Of a stretch of DNA of 64,000 bases, positions 7,451 to 15,665 are shown in pieces. Numbering within the stretch: position 1 is the stretch's first letter; every line of letters begins with the position of its first letter. A program made the translations under genes and the position numbers. Under the pieces are notes generated by a model. It did no database searches. It worked only from the letters and a program-made list of their open reading frames with translations, and was not told the DNA's origin. The DNA comes from Iodobacter arcticus (GTDB lineage Bacteria > Pseudomonadota > Gammaproteobacteria > Burkholderiales > Chitinibacteraceae): the NCBI RefSeq assembly GCF_042664895.1, contig NZ_JBHTBQ010000012.1, positions 178,483 through 242,482 of the forward strand, read 5' to 3'.

Positions 7451-8950
7451 CTACCTACACGCCTCGCCCACCATCTGCACCACCACCAGCCTGCCTCCCT
7501 CGCCCTTATCTAGCAGAATTTGCTGGCCGTCTTTTAGCTCCAGTTTGCCGCCAATAGCCACTGTTTTTTTAGTTACCACATCCATTAAATCGGGCAGGCC
7601 GACATTAAAAATCCACCACACATTGCGATAAAAAATAAAGTAGGCCACGCGCGGCTTATGTTCATCCGCCAGTTTTTCATTTGGGGCTAGCAAATAGTTG
7701 GCGTGCCAAGCGTAAAGCGATTGTCCTTCCCAAACCATCAGCCGGTGGTTATCAGGCCGGAACTGCCCTTCCTGGCGGGATGAATACAGATTAAGCACCG
7801 GCAGCTGGCCGTGATAAGCCGAGCCGCAAAACGGGCAGGCTGGCTGGGTAGAATTATCGAACACAAACCATTTTTGCTCGCAACGGCAAGGCAGCGCTAG
7901 ATCAATGGTTTTAAGCAGTGCCGTTTCCCAATCATTGGCCGATGGGCGCTGATTAGGCTGATGCAGACCGTCAACAAAAGCTTGTTTAAACAATGGCGCT
8001 AGATAAGGGCCGGTTAGGGTGTAAGGCAGCTTGCTGCTGTCGGCCCACGGCAGCTCAGTCGGCTTGGCGTCATTCAGATTGATGCGATTGCTTGAATCGC
8101 TAGGGTGTTCAATAAACAGCGCACGCTCGCCCATAGCAAGCGCTTCGTCCCGCTGCTCATCATCCATATCGTGCACTTTGCCGCCGCGCAGAGGGTGGCG
8201 ATACAGCAAATACATATAAATCAACACGGCCAGCGCATGTTGGTCTGTTTCGCGGCGCGGTAAATTGCGCTGCGGATCGCCCTTAGCCAGATGACTGGTG
8301 CTGACCACTTCGGGCGCAATAAAATCAGGCGTACCCACCACATCCGGCGGATAGCGGCCCGGCACCACTAGGCCATCCACATCGATCACGCAGGCAAAGC
8401 CCCCCGACGGATCGACCAGTACGTTTTTATACGACAAATCAGAATGCGCCAGCCCAGCCATATGCATACGGCGCACCGCGCGGGCAATCAGCACACAAAT
8501 CTTTAAATGGCTAAGCCAATCACCCAGCTCGCGCTGATCGACAAAACGCTGGCGCAAATTGGCGGCAGCAAACCACTTACCTTCTTTTTCCTTGCCCTTG
8601 ATCTCGAGCATGTCATGATTTTTGGAGCCGAATTCAAAGAAAAAATGCTTAGAGTAAGTAGGTGCAATCAACCCAAGCTTGCCTTCGTACTCCAGAAGCG
8701 CCGTTGGCCAGCAAAACAGGTTCTTCCAGTAATCACCGCCCACCTGATTAAAGATTCCCTCGCGGTATTTGCCAATAATCATCTGCAGCCGCTCAAGCGC
8801 TTGGGCATCTTGCTGCTTCTTATAAAACGCCACTACATAAGACTTATCCGGCGAAAAATAAACCTCTTTCATCGCCCCAGAAGCAATCATCTCATCTACA
8901 AACTCAACCAGCTGCCCATCCAATGTGCGGCACTGAATTACCTTCGCCAT
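7451..8950 (-). CDS. Protein kinase of the TerY-P triad
   Basis: A 499-residue protein kinase-like protein. Residues 20-45 hold a modified glycine loop (ASGAMKEV) and a candidate ATP lysine (AFYKK). The catalytic loop is HSDLSYKN at 169-176 in place of HRDxxxxN, the metal motif is DVDG at 190-193 in place of DFG, and APE is at 212-214. All catalytic-type residues are therefore present in altered form. A small zinc ribbon follows (Cys355, Cys357, Cys372, Cys375) and then about 120 residues of beta-rich sequence of unknown type, perhaps FHA-like. AGGAG precedes the ATG. It is followed upstream by the PP2C phosphatase and vWA genes, the known TerY-P triad of phospho-signalling in chemical-stress islands. 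Targets are unknown; TerD or TerY proteins are plausible. Confidence 0.85.
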   Translation of the reverse strand: MAKVIQCRTLDGQLVEFVDEMIASGAMKEVYFSPDKSYVVAFYKKQQDAQALERLQMIIGKYREGIFNQVGGDYWKNLFCWPTALLEYEGKLGLIAPTYSKHFFFEFGSKNHDMLEIKGKEKEGKWFAAANLRQRFVDQRELGDWLSHLKICVLIARAVRRMHMAGLAHSDLSYKNVLVDPSGGFACVIDVDGLVVPGRYPPDVVGTPDFIAPEVVSTSHLAKGDPQRNLPRRETDQHALAVLIYMYLLYRHPLRGGKVHDMDDEQRDEALAMGERALFIEHPSDSSNRINLNDAKPTELPWADSSKLPYTLTGPYLAPLFKQAFVDGLHQPNQRPSANDWETALLKTIDLALPCRCEQKWFVFDNSTQPACPFCGSAYHGQLPVLNLYSSRQEGQFRPDNHRLMVWEGQSLYAWHANYLLAPNEKLADEHKPRVAYFIFYRNVWWIFNVGLPDLMDVVTKKTVAIGGKLELKDGQQILLDKGEGGRLVVVQMVGEACR

Positions 8951-9003
8951 ACCTAGCTCCTGATTGCCTGCTGCAAGTCAACTTGTGAAGAAACCCAAAT
9001 CTT

Positions 9004-9326
9004 GAGATCTAAAACCCAAATCTTGAACCACGGAGTTTGGGAGGAAACGGAGGGACACGGAGAAAACCTTTAGGGGGTATCACTAAAGAAAAAAACATAG
9101 CAAAAAAGCTGTTTTTCATAGGGTGTGCAAGTCGCTTTTCTTGCGCACCGCCCTTTTGCGCTCCGACTGCGTCGTTGTACACCCTATAAAAACTGATTCG
9201 TTCCATGACAAAAGTGAATCGCGCATGAACGCGTGGGCATAAAAACCTGCCCACCCTACATTACTAGGTTTTCTCCGTGAAACTCCGTGTTCTCTGGGAC
9301 CGAAGAGGTTCAAGATTTGGGTTTTA
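9004..9326. repeat. Nested palindromic repeats between kinase and phosphatase genes
   Basis: The gap 8951-9331 is filled by two elements, one inside the other. The outer one starts with AAACCCAAATCTTGAACC near 9010 and ends with its inverse near 9308-9326; inside the arms are CCACGGAG-type direct repeats. The inner element (about 9077-9212) contains ATAGGGTGTGCAAGTCG and CGTCGTTGTACACCCTAT and is a close inverted match to 10761-10892. Other outer-type copies lie at 16366, 28240, 32708 and 58572. No gene is supported here. Confidence 0.75.
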
Positions 9327-9331
9327 ACATC

Positions 9332-10612
9332 TCACCTCCAAAGCAGCGCCATGCTTCGGTCATCATGGTGGCCGGGGATAAAAAATCCCATCCAATCCAG
9401 CAGGCCTTGCTCTGGCTGATCCGCCGCAAGGCAAGGGACGATTTCGTCCCAGAGGGCGTCCCATTTATCGCCGCTGGCTAAGCCTTTATCTGTTTCAAAT
9501 TTTGGATCTGAAATACCGTCACTCATCAAAACAATGGCCGAAACATCGGTATAACGGCCAATTTTTACCCGCTGCGCAAAGCGCTCTGAAGCTAAGGCGG
9601 CGCGGTCTAGAAAGCGCGTTTGCCCGGCAAATTCACCACTATCCGGCAGGCCCATCAGCCGCACTTTGCCGCGCGGCCCATAAGCGGCAATCGCCCCGTC
9701 GCCTATCCAGAATGTGGCTAAAAAGACTTGCTCACCTTCCTGCTTAACCGCCGCAGCTAAAAGTGTCGTTGCGTAATCCTTGGCGTCGCTTTGCTGTGAT
9801 ATTGCGGCTTGCTCGATGGCGTCCACCGCCAAAGTAGCTGCATCGTAAAACAAGGAATGAAACTGCCTGCCAATTTGCCCGCTGGTAGATTCTGAATCAG
9901 CATCCCAAGCTTGCAAGGCATGGTTGATGCTGGCTCCAAGATCCCCTTTTAAGACGGCCAGCAAATGCTCACCCGCCGTATCTACCGCCCGCTTTGCGCC
10001 CCAACGAGAATACTTGGCACTGCCAGCACCATCGGCCACCAGCAGCACGCTCCAGCCCGATGCGACATCGTGCTGCACAAAAAAATCATCATCTCTAAAA
10101 AGGCCCGCATGCTCGTGCGAGCGGCCACGGCGGCTGGCGGCAGCGATATTTAAATCGCCCGCATGAAGTGCCTGCGCGGCGCTATGCGGCTTGGGGTAGA
10201 TCGCGTCACTGGCTGGCTCATTGATTTGCCACAGGCTGCGCGGATCAGGGTTCACCAGCAGCACGCATTGGCCAGCACGCCACCGCAAGCCATCCTCTGT
10301 CCACTGAAAAGTAATGAGATGATCGCCAGCCACAGCAGGCTGCCCCTGTAATTCTCCCTCCTCGCTCAAAGTCAGCGTCAGAGCGGCAGGCAAGCCAATC
10401 TCTTTAAACTGCAAGGCTCGACTATTGCCCGCCACTTCACGCAACTTGCCGCAATAAGCCTGCCCCGCCTTAGCATTAGGTGCTTGAAAAACCACCTTGG
10501 CACCCAGCGGCTGGCTCGCCACCGTGCCAGCAGGCGGTATTGCGCCGGGCTTATTGGATAAATGAAGAGGAGCGGATTCAGGCGAGGAATTTGCATCAGA
10601 AGGAAGGTGCAT
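9332..10612 (-). CDS. PP2C-family protein phosphatase of the TerY-P triad
   Basis: A PP2C-type Ser/Thr phosphatase of about 426 residues. The metal-binding signature is complete: LLVADGAGSA, FWIGDGAIAAYG, VLMSDGISD and GHHDDRSMALLW. Ahead of it is a non-catalytic region of about 120 residues that looks like a putative immunoglobulin-type (He_PIG-like) domain, with GLPAALTLT followed by GELQGQPAVAGDH. I take the ATG at 10612; a GTG 11 codons upstream (10645) keeps the frame and cannot be excluded, and neither has a strong ribosome site. It sits between the kinase and the vWA genes, so it probably reverses the kinase's phosphorylation. Inverted copies of one repeat element flank the gene on both sides. 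Confidence 0.85.
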   Translation of the reverse strand: MHLPSDANSSPESAPLHLSNKPGAIPPAGTVASQPLGAKVVFQAPNAKAGQAYCGKLREVAGNSRALQFKEIGLPAALTLTLSEEGELQGQPAVAGDHLITFQWTEDGLRWRAGQCVLLVNPDPRSLWQINEPASDAIYPKPHSAAQALHAGDLNIAAASRRGRSHEHAGLFRDDDFFVQHDVASGWSVLLVADGAGSAKYSRWGAKRAVDTAGEHLLAVLKGDLGASINHALQAWDADSESTSGQIGRQFHSLFYDAATLAVDAIEQAAISQQSDAKDYATTLLAAAVKQEGEQVFLATFWIGDGAIAAYGPRGKVRLMGLPDSGEFAGQTRFLDRAALASERFAQRVKIGRYTDVSAIVLMSDGISDPKFETDKGLASGDKWDALWDEIVPCLAADQPEQGLLDWMGFFIPGHHDDRSMALLWR

Positions 10613-10760
10613 AGCAGTCTCGTGTGTTCCCGGTGGAAGGGCCACGGGGATGTGTCATTTATAAATCGTGGGCCTTGGCACGTCCCGTCTCCCCACCCCC
10701 TCCCCCTAAATGGGGAGGGGCTAGAAAAACCATCGCCCTATAAGCATCAAGATAAGTTTC

Positions 10761-10892
10761 TGCCATAGAGTGAATCGAGTTTATAGGGTGTACAACGACG
10801 CAGTCGTTGCGCACCAAAGGGCGGTGCGCAAGAAAAACGACTTGCACACCCTATAAAAATCATTTTTGCTATGTTGTTGTCTTTAGTGATGC
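10761..10892. repeat. Inverted copy of the 9077-9212 element
   Basis: Runs from TGCCATAGAG to CTTTAGTGATGCC and contains TATAGGGTGTACAACGACG and CGACTTGCACACCCTATA. Its reverse complement follows the element inside 9077-9212 almost base for base, including the tails outside the inner palindrome (CACTAAAG, ACATAGCAAAAA). A third, shorter copy is at 17458-17531. The rest of the 10613-10911 gap shows only C-rich low-complexity sequence near 10690-10720. Confidence 0.75.
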
Positions 10893-10911
10893 CTATAGGG
10901 CTAGAAAAAAA

Positions 10912-11955
10912 TCACCCTCTCCCGCGCCCTACATCAAAGCCATCTTCGTCTCCAGAACAACTAAACGAGACTAATTTTTTGCACCAGGGGCAAAAGCCTT
11001 CTTCTGGGCCGTTGATGCACATGAGTTTTCCACAGCCGCAGGCGGCAAAGGCGGTGAAGTTGCCGCAGTGTGGGCAGCCCGGTGTGCCGATTAAATCTGC
11101 GCTATTTACTTTTAGATCCATGGCACGTGGATCAGACCAAATAAAATAATCTTCTTCCAGCGGGTAGCAGCCCGCAATTTCAAAGCGTGATACTTGCAGC
11201 TTAAAATCTCTGGTTGCTACATCCTGAATGGCCCGGTCGTACTTCATCAAATAGGGTTTGCGGGTTTTCTGGCAGCGGCCTACCAAGGTGATGCAGGCTT
11301 CATCGGCTTGTTTTGAGGGTGGATTTTTGAAAATACGCATCAGGCTGGCATCGATATTGGCCAGAGATTGCGCATCGCTTTCCCCCACGCTTTTGCTTTG
11401 AGCAACCACTGAAGCAGTTACCCAGTTAATAAACTTTTTGAAGTCGCCTTCCTGCGTGTCTTCAAACATCATGGCGTTGTCGGTTAGTCTGCGCAGCGTT
11501 TCAAAATCAACTGACTGGCCCAAACCCACCGCAATCAGCGTGGCTTTTTTGGCGTATTTGGCATTCCAGCGATCAATGGCCGTATTGGGATTATCGGTTG
11601 GGCGACCATCGGTAAAGAGGTAAACAATCGGCTTCCAATCGCCTTTGCGATCGGGCGTGGTTTTCACCACAGCGGTATCTAGCTCGGCCATCAGCGTTTC
11701 TAATGCCACGCCTAAACTGGTTCCCCCACCAAGCGGCAATTTGGGCGGGTAAAAAGAAACCAGCTCAACCAAGGGGGCAATGGTTTTAGCCACGCCCGCA
11801 AAGGCAATCACCGAGATATAAACCGTTTCTAAGGCATGAGGATCGGTTCTGAGCGCGCGAACGATAGCTTGCAAGCCATCTTCCATTTTTTGCAGGCTAT
11901 CGCCCACCATCGATTCGGAACAATCCAAAACAAAAAATACCGGCAATCTGCGCAT
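10912..11955 (-). CDS. terY: TerY-type vWA protein with C-terminal zinc-ribbon (TerY-C)
   Basis: A 347-residue protein. Residues 1-180 are a vWA domain with MIDAS residues FVLDCSESM (DxSxS), GGGTSLG and YLFTDGRPTDN. The C-terminal 60 residues are cysteine-rich (CPHCG, ACGCGKLMC, CPWC), matching the TerY-C zinc-ribbon module. This is the hallmark fusion of the TerY-P triad with the downstream PP2C and kinase. The order on the minus strand, vWA, vWA-TerY-C, phosphatase, kinase, indicates one functional unit although repeats separate the genes. The domain is likely an adaptor that recruits substrates to the kinase or phosphatase; this is inference from the described architecture of these systems. 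Confidence 0.87.
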   Translation of the reverse strand: MRRLPVFFVLDCSESMVGDSLQKMEDGLQAIVRALRTDPHALETVYISVIAFAGVAKTIAPLVELVSFYPPKLPLGGGTSLGVALETLMAELDTAVVKTTPDRKGDWKPIVYLFTDGRPTDNPNTAIDRWNAKYAKKATLIAVGLGQSVDFETLRRLTDNAMMFEDTQEGDFKKFINWVTASVVAQSKSVGESDAQSLANIDASLMRIFKNPPSKQADEACITLVGRCQKTRKPYLMKYDRAIQDVATRDFKLQVSRFEIAGCYPLEEDYFIWSDPRAMDLKVNSADLIGTPGCPHCGNFTAFAACGCGKLMCINGPEEGFCPWCKKLVSFSCSGDEDGFDVGRGRG

Positions 11956-12020
11956 GGTTTTGCTCTTTTAATTAAATTCGTCGCTTTGAAAGATACGCGT
12001 TTGCCAGTGCTTACTTCTTT

Positions 12021-12091
12021 GTAGGGCGGGTGCAACCCGCCGCTTTTCTTAGCATTTCATGCCAAAGTCCGGCGGGTTGCACCCGCCCTAC
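12021..12091. repeat. Palindromic repeat (GGGCGGGT family)
   Basis: A near-perfect hairpin with arms GTAGGGCGGGTGCAACCCGCC and its inverse, separated by a loop containing TTTTCTTAGCATTTCATGCC. The same loop type recurs at 53107 and 58635. It lies between the two vWA genes and could attenuate transcription from one to the other. Confidence 0.75.
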
Positions 12092-12149
12092 AAAAATTGC
12101 ACCACATATCATTGTCTTCACTTGATACCTTAGCGTGGGCAATACGGGG

Positions 12150-12788
12150 CTACAGAACCAAATGGATTTCCGGTGGTGGAGGCGGCAAAGCCACATCATT
12201 AGCGACGCCCGCGCTGCTGCTGCCTACGGCTACGCTGGCAGAAACCCATTTAAAGAAGCCGGAAAACGCCGAGGCATCTAGGGTGTCCAGCGTGACGACG
12301 CGATCAGTTAGCTCTAGCAAATATTCTTGCTTGGCCTTAGGGCCTGCGGCACACGCAATAATGGCCCCAAACTGACACTGCTTAATCGCTGGAATCGCTT
12401 GTCTGTAAGCGTGCAGATCAGACGGGCTGCCGTCGGTCATTAAAAACATCAGCGGACGCCAATCGCCTTTTTCATCTTCGCTGCTTTTTTGCACATCGCG
12501 CGCAAGGCACTCAAGCAGCAGCTCCAATGCAGCGCCCATAAAAGTGGCCCCGGCATTAGGCGAGCTCACATCATGCAGCTGCACATCCGCCAGTGGCGTT
12601 AAGGGCAGGTATTCGCGCGCTTCTAAATCAAAAGTAATAATCGACAGCGCCACGCTTTCTAAAGCGTAAGGATCCTGCCTAAGCGCACTCAGCATAGCTT
12701 GCAAGCCCACGTTCACCGAGTGAATGGGCTCGCCACGCATAGAGCCGGATGTATCAAGAAGAATGTAAACGGGAAGGCGTCTGCTCAT
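12150..12788 (-). CDS. Stand-alone vWA protein (TerY-like)
   Basis: A 212-residue protein that is essentially a single vWA domain: VYILLDTSGSMRGEP (DxSxS), NAGATFMG and LMFLMTDGSPSDLHAY form a complete MIDAS. It is the length of enterobacterial TerY. AAGAGAG lies before the ATG. It lacks the zinc-ribbon tail of its neighbour at 10912, with which it shares the surrounding fold, so the pair probably arose by duplication. The final residues are proline-rich (LPPPPPE), a possible flexible or interaction tail. It opens the TerY-P part of the island, following the TerX-like gene by 148 bp that holds only weak repeat remnants. Confidence 0.85.
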   Translation of the reverse strand: MSRRLPVYILLDTSGSMRGEPIHSVNVGLQAMLSALRQDPYALESVALSIITFDLEAREYLPLTPLADVQLHDVSSPNAGATFMGAALELLLECLARDVQKSSEDEKGDWRPLMFLMTDGSPSDLHAYRQAIPAIKQCQFGAIIACAAGPKAKQEYLLELTDRVVTLDTLDASAFSGFFKWVSASVAVGSSSAGVANDVALPPPPPEIHLVL

Positions 12789-12936
12789 GATGCTCTCTTA
12801 GGGAAGCGATGAAACTCGCCATCCCCAAATGCTTTTGCCTGGGATGACGTACAAATATTGAATTCCCACCCCCAACTACAACACTCGAGGGCAGGCTCTG
12901 TGCGGGAATAATGCGATCAAATCAATTAACGCATGC

Positions 12937-13578
12937 TCAACTATATTGTTTTAACCATTCAACAAATGAATCTGATTGCGATGGCTCGCCAATTGCATTG
13001 AATTTCCAGCCACCATCCTCACGAATCAACTCTGCAAACAGCATAGAGCGGCAATTTTCATATTGAGCACCGCCAGATAAATCAAAGCGCACCATCTCTT
13101 GCCCTTTGCCATCTTCTGCACGAATAAACGCATTTTGCACTTTGCCAAAGCTTTGGCCGTTTTCTGCTGCATTATAAATTTGCACCACAAACACCACTTT
13201 TGCATATTGTTCAGGTAAATCATTCAGCCGGGCGATCACCTGCTCATCGTCCCCATCGCCCGCGCCAGTGCGATTGTCCCCCGTCATCCAGATCTGGCCG
13301 GAATGATGGCGCAGAGAGTTAAAAAAGATAATATCGCCGCCCACCAAGGTAGAACGCCCGCCTTCGGTACCGCCAAAATTCTGCACCTTGCCATCAGCAC
13401 CACAAAGAAACGCAATCACATCTAAATCGTATTCTTCTTCTTTTTTACCAAATAAGCCGCCCAAAAACCCTTTCTTTTCTTGCCGAATATCCCACCCCAG
13501 ACCAATGGTCACGGTAGAGAGATCATGCTCATTTTTTTTGAGGCTAATACCTTGGCCTTTTTTTAGAGACAGAGCCAT
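12937..13578 (-). CDS. TerD-family protein, TerX/TerZ-like
   Basis: A 213-residue TerD-domain protein, longer than TerD or TerE because of an insertion after GLGWDIRQ (KKGFLGGLFGKKEEEYDLD). It keeps the Ca2+-binding loop MTGDNRTGAGDGDDE and ends in DSFVEWLKQYS. The insertion and length fit the TerX/TerZ side of the family; I am not certain enough to give a symbol. TAAGGAAT lies before the ATG. It stands between terD, 333 bp upstream, and the vWA gene. The similar C-terminal phrase in the AIM24 protein (DSFAEWLKK) is notable and may mean a shared partner or chance. Confidence 0.85.
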   Translation of the reverse strand: MALSLKKGQGISLKKNEHDLSTVTIGLGWDIRQEKKGFLGGLFGKKEEEYDLDVIAFLCGADGKVQNFGGTEGGRSTLVGGDIIFFNSLRHHSGQIWMTGDNRTGAGDGDDEQVIARLNDLPEQYAKVVFVVQIYNAAENGQSFGKVQNAFIRAEDGKGQEMVRFDLSGGAQYENCRSMLFAELIREDGGWKFNAIGEPSQSDSFVEWLKQYS

Positions 13579-13644
13579 ATGAATTCCTTACAAAACACCA
13601 TTAACAGACGATAGGAGAAATACGGAAGAAATGGGTAGCTTGGC

Positions 13645-13710
13645 TTAGGGTCTGTTGACGTTTCATTCACGGCTCAGCGCAATTATGAATGAAACGTCAA
13701 CAGACCCTAA
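13645..13710. repeat. Perfect 24-bp inverted repeat, MITE-like
   Basis: Arm one is 13645-13668 (starts TTAGGGTCTGTTGACG), arm two 13687-13710 is its exact reverse complement, and the loop is 18 bp. The GGTCTGTTGACGTTTC ends look like terminal inverted repeats of an IS5-type element, and the outer TTA/TAA could be target duplication, so this may be a minimal non-autonomous element. It lies in the 333-bp gap between terD and the TerX-like gene and would form a strong hairpin in the transcript. Confidence 0.8.
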
Positions 13711-13745
13711 GATACGGCTCGAAATAAATCCCAATATGGCTTTAC

Positions 13746-13819
13746 CGTCATTCCCGAATGCCTTTGGCGGGAATCCAGCTGTGTTGCTGGATCCCCGATA
13801 AAAACACTAGAGGATGACG
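13746..13819. repeat. dRS3-like repeat downstream of terD
   Basis: Bounded by CCGTCATTCCCG and GATGACGG, with inner GGGAATCCAGC and GCTGGATCCCCG. It is the same family as 7361-7423, with a different spacing of the inner hairpins. It lies 35 bp from the perfect palindrome at 13645-13710. Confidence 0.65.
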
Positions 13820-13911
13820 GGTAGGCATTTTGGGAAAGTAATATGAACCAAGTCCTTAAATGATTTGCTGATATCAATCTGCAAACCAAAGTAAGCCAAG
13901 CCAATGGTGAT

Positions 13912-14490
13912 TTAGCTTGCTGAAATACCAAATTGCGCGCACAGAGGGCCAAGGCCACCCGCAAAACCTTGACCTACCGCTTTGAATTTCCACTCGGCAT
14001 TGTGGCGGTACACTTCACCAAAAATCATGGCGGTTTCGGTGCTGTAATCTTCTGATAAATCAAAACGCACGATTTCTACATTGTTATCCAGATTCACCAC
14101 GCGCATAAATGCGTCTTTCACCTGACCAAAGTTTTGCTTACGTGCTTCAGCATCATGAATGGTGACACACACGGCAACCCGCATAATCTCTGCTGGCACA
14201 TTATCTAAATTGATTTTGAGCGCTTCATCGTCACCGTCGCCAGCGCCAGTGCGATTGTCGCCGGTGTGCTCAACCGAGCCGCAGCTCGATTTCAGTTGAT
14301 TGTAAAAAATGAAATCGGCATCGCCACGCACTTTGCCATTTTCCCCAAGCAAAAATGCCGTCGCGTCTAAGTCAAAAGCCGCGCCATCGGTAGAACGAGC
14401 GTCCCAGCCTAAGCCAAGCAAAATCGATTTCAGGCCAGGCTCTGTTTTAGAGAGGGAAAGATTGCCGCCTTTGTTTAATGAAATAGCCAT
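13912..14490 (-). CDS. terD: TerD tellurite/chemical stress protein
   Basis: A 192-residue protein, the exact length of enterobacterial TerD, with matching signatures: SLNKGGNLSL, LGLGWDARSTDG, FIFYNQLKS, the Ca2+ loop HTGDNRTGAGDGDDE, STETAMIFGE and the C-terminal CAQFGISAS. TerD binds calcium and is a scaffold-type protein of the stress complex. AAAGGAT precedes the ATG. It is the first gene of the island; the 242 bp between it and the LysR gene contain an AT-rich stretch (about 14650-14700) likely to hold the promoter. Confidence 0.93.
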   Translation of the reverse strand: MAISLNKGGNLSLSKTEPGLKSILLGLGWDARSTDGAAFDLDATAFLLGENGKVRGDADFIFYNQLKSSCGSVEHTGDNRTGAGDGDDEALKINLDNVPAEIMRVAVCVTIHDAEARKQNFGQVKDAFMRVVNLDNNVEIVRFDLSEDYSTETAMIFGEVYRHNAEWKFKAVGQGFAGGLGPLCAQFGISAS

Positions 14491-14732
14491 TTTTAATCCT
14501 TTCTAGTTTAAATAAGTAACTACTTGGGCTGCATCCTTCAATCGCTCAGCCCACACACGGTAAGAAGGGAGCTTGCCTCAAAGAGTTCCGCCCCAAAACC
14601 CTATTCATTCAATACTGCCAAGTGCTTATTCAATCGTCAATATTTTTACAAAGATTGAAATCATAAAAAGAGATTATTAATAATAAAATTACTCCAAAAT
14701 GAATACAAACACCGACACCCCACATAAAAACA

Positions 14733-15629
14733 CTAATCGGACTGTAAAACATGCTCTAACTGATCTAAAAACACCCTCGTTTTAGCGGGCATCAGCCGCC
14801 GCTCAGGAAAAACCGCCCAGGCAGGCACGGCAGGCAAACACCATTCTGGCAAGATACGCACCAGCTTACCCTGCTGTAAATAAGGCTTGGCAAATGATTC
14901 GGTGACCGCCAGCACCCCCAAGCCTTGGCACGCCAAGCGCACTAAGAGCTGAGGCGAATTAATACTGAATTTAGCCACCGGCTGAAAATGATGCAGCGCC
15001 TTACCCCGCTGTAAAGCCCAAGACATCGCGCCACCCTGACGGCTTAATACACCCAAGATATCGTGCGTGGCCAACTGATCGGGGTGCTCTGGCAAACCTC
15101 GCTGGGCAATATATTGCGGCGCTGCATAAAGGCCCGTACTAAACAGCGCTAATCGCCGCGCAGAAAGATGTGCATCACTAGGTAGATCGCCGATTCTGAT
15201 CGCCAGATCAAAGCCTTCACCCAAGATATCCACCCTGCGTGGCGAGATATCAATCTCCAGCCGGATCAAAGGATAACGCTGGCTAAAATCGCTTAAGAAA
15301 TTTTCCATAGACCAGCCCGCCATATCCCCCGGCATAGATATTCGCAACAAACCGCTTGGCTCGGCTTGCCGGTGCTCAACCAAAGCCACCGCCGCATCCA
15401 CTTCGCTGGCAATTTGCCGGCCATGATCGAGCACATGCTGGCCAAACTCGGTCAACATCAATTTGCGTGTGCTGCGTATCAAAAGCCGCTCGCCCAGTGC
15501 CGTTTCCATATTGGCAATCCGCCGCGATACGGTCGATTTAGGCTGGCCGATACGCTCAGCCGCACGGCTAAAGCTGCCGCACTCAACCACTCTGGCAAAC
15601 AACACTAAATCATTGGCTTCGATTTTCAT
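14733..15629 (-). CDS. LysR-family transcriptional regulator
   Basis: A 298-residue LysR-type regulator. The N-terminal winged helix-turn-helix is clear (ECGSFSRAAERIGQPKSTVSRRI, positions about 16-40, shown in outline), followed by the effector-binding domain. It belongs to the CrgA/DsdC-like group typical of betaproteobacteria. It is divergent from azoR with 119 bp between the start codons, and a perfect inverted repeat sits in that space (15644-15665). The expected role is control of azoR, perhaps with pirin, in response to quinones or electrophiles; this follows from context and from known LysR-azoR pairs. Confidence 0.9.
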   Translation of the reverse strand: MKIEANDLVLFARVVECGSFSRAAERIGQPKSTVSRRIANMETALGERLLIRSTRKLMLTEFGQHVLDHGRQIASEVDAAVALVEHRQAEPSGLLRISMPGDMAGWSMENFLSDFSQRYPLIRLEIDISPRRVDILGEGFDLAIRIGDLPSDAHLSARRLALFSTGLYAAPQYIAQRGLPEHPDQLATHDILGVLSRQGGAMSWALQRGKALHHFQPVAKFSINSPQLLVRLACQGLGVLAVTESFAKPYLQQGKLVRILPEWCLPAVPAWAVFPERRLMPAKTRVFLDQLEHVLQSD

Positions 15630-15643
15630 TTAGGGCCAGCACC

Positions 15644-15665
15644 ATTGTTCCATCAATGGAACAAT
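15644..15665. promoter_or_regulatory. Candidate LysR operator
   Basis: ATTGTTCCA and TGGAACAAT form a perfect 9-bp inverted repeat with a TCAA centre, 14 bp upstream of the lysR start codon and 83 bp upstream of azoR. Dyads of this size in a divergent lysR promoter are normally the regulator's binding site. A second half-like element, ATCCATTTTATGGA, follows at about 15670. Confidence 0.7.

Noticed and set aside
9009..9313. Two short ORFs inside the nested repeats
   Set aside because: They are made of repeat sequence and have no ribosome site or domain.
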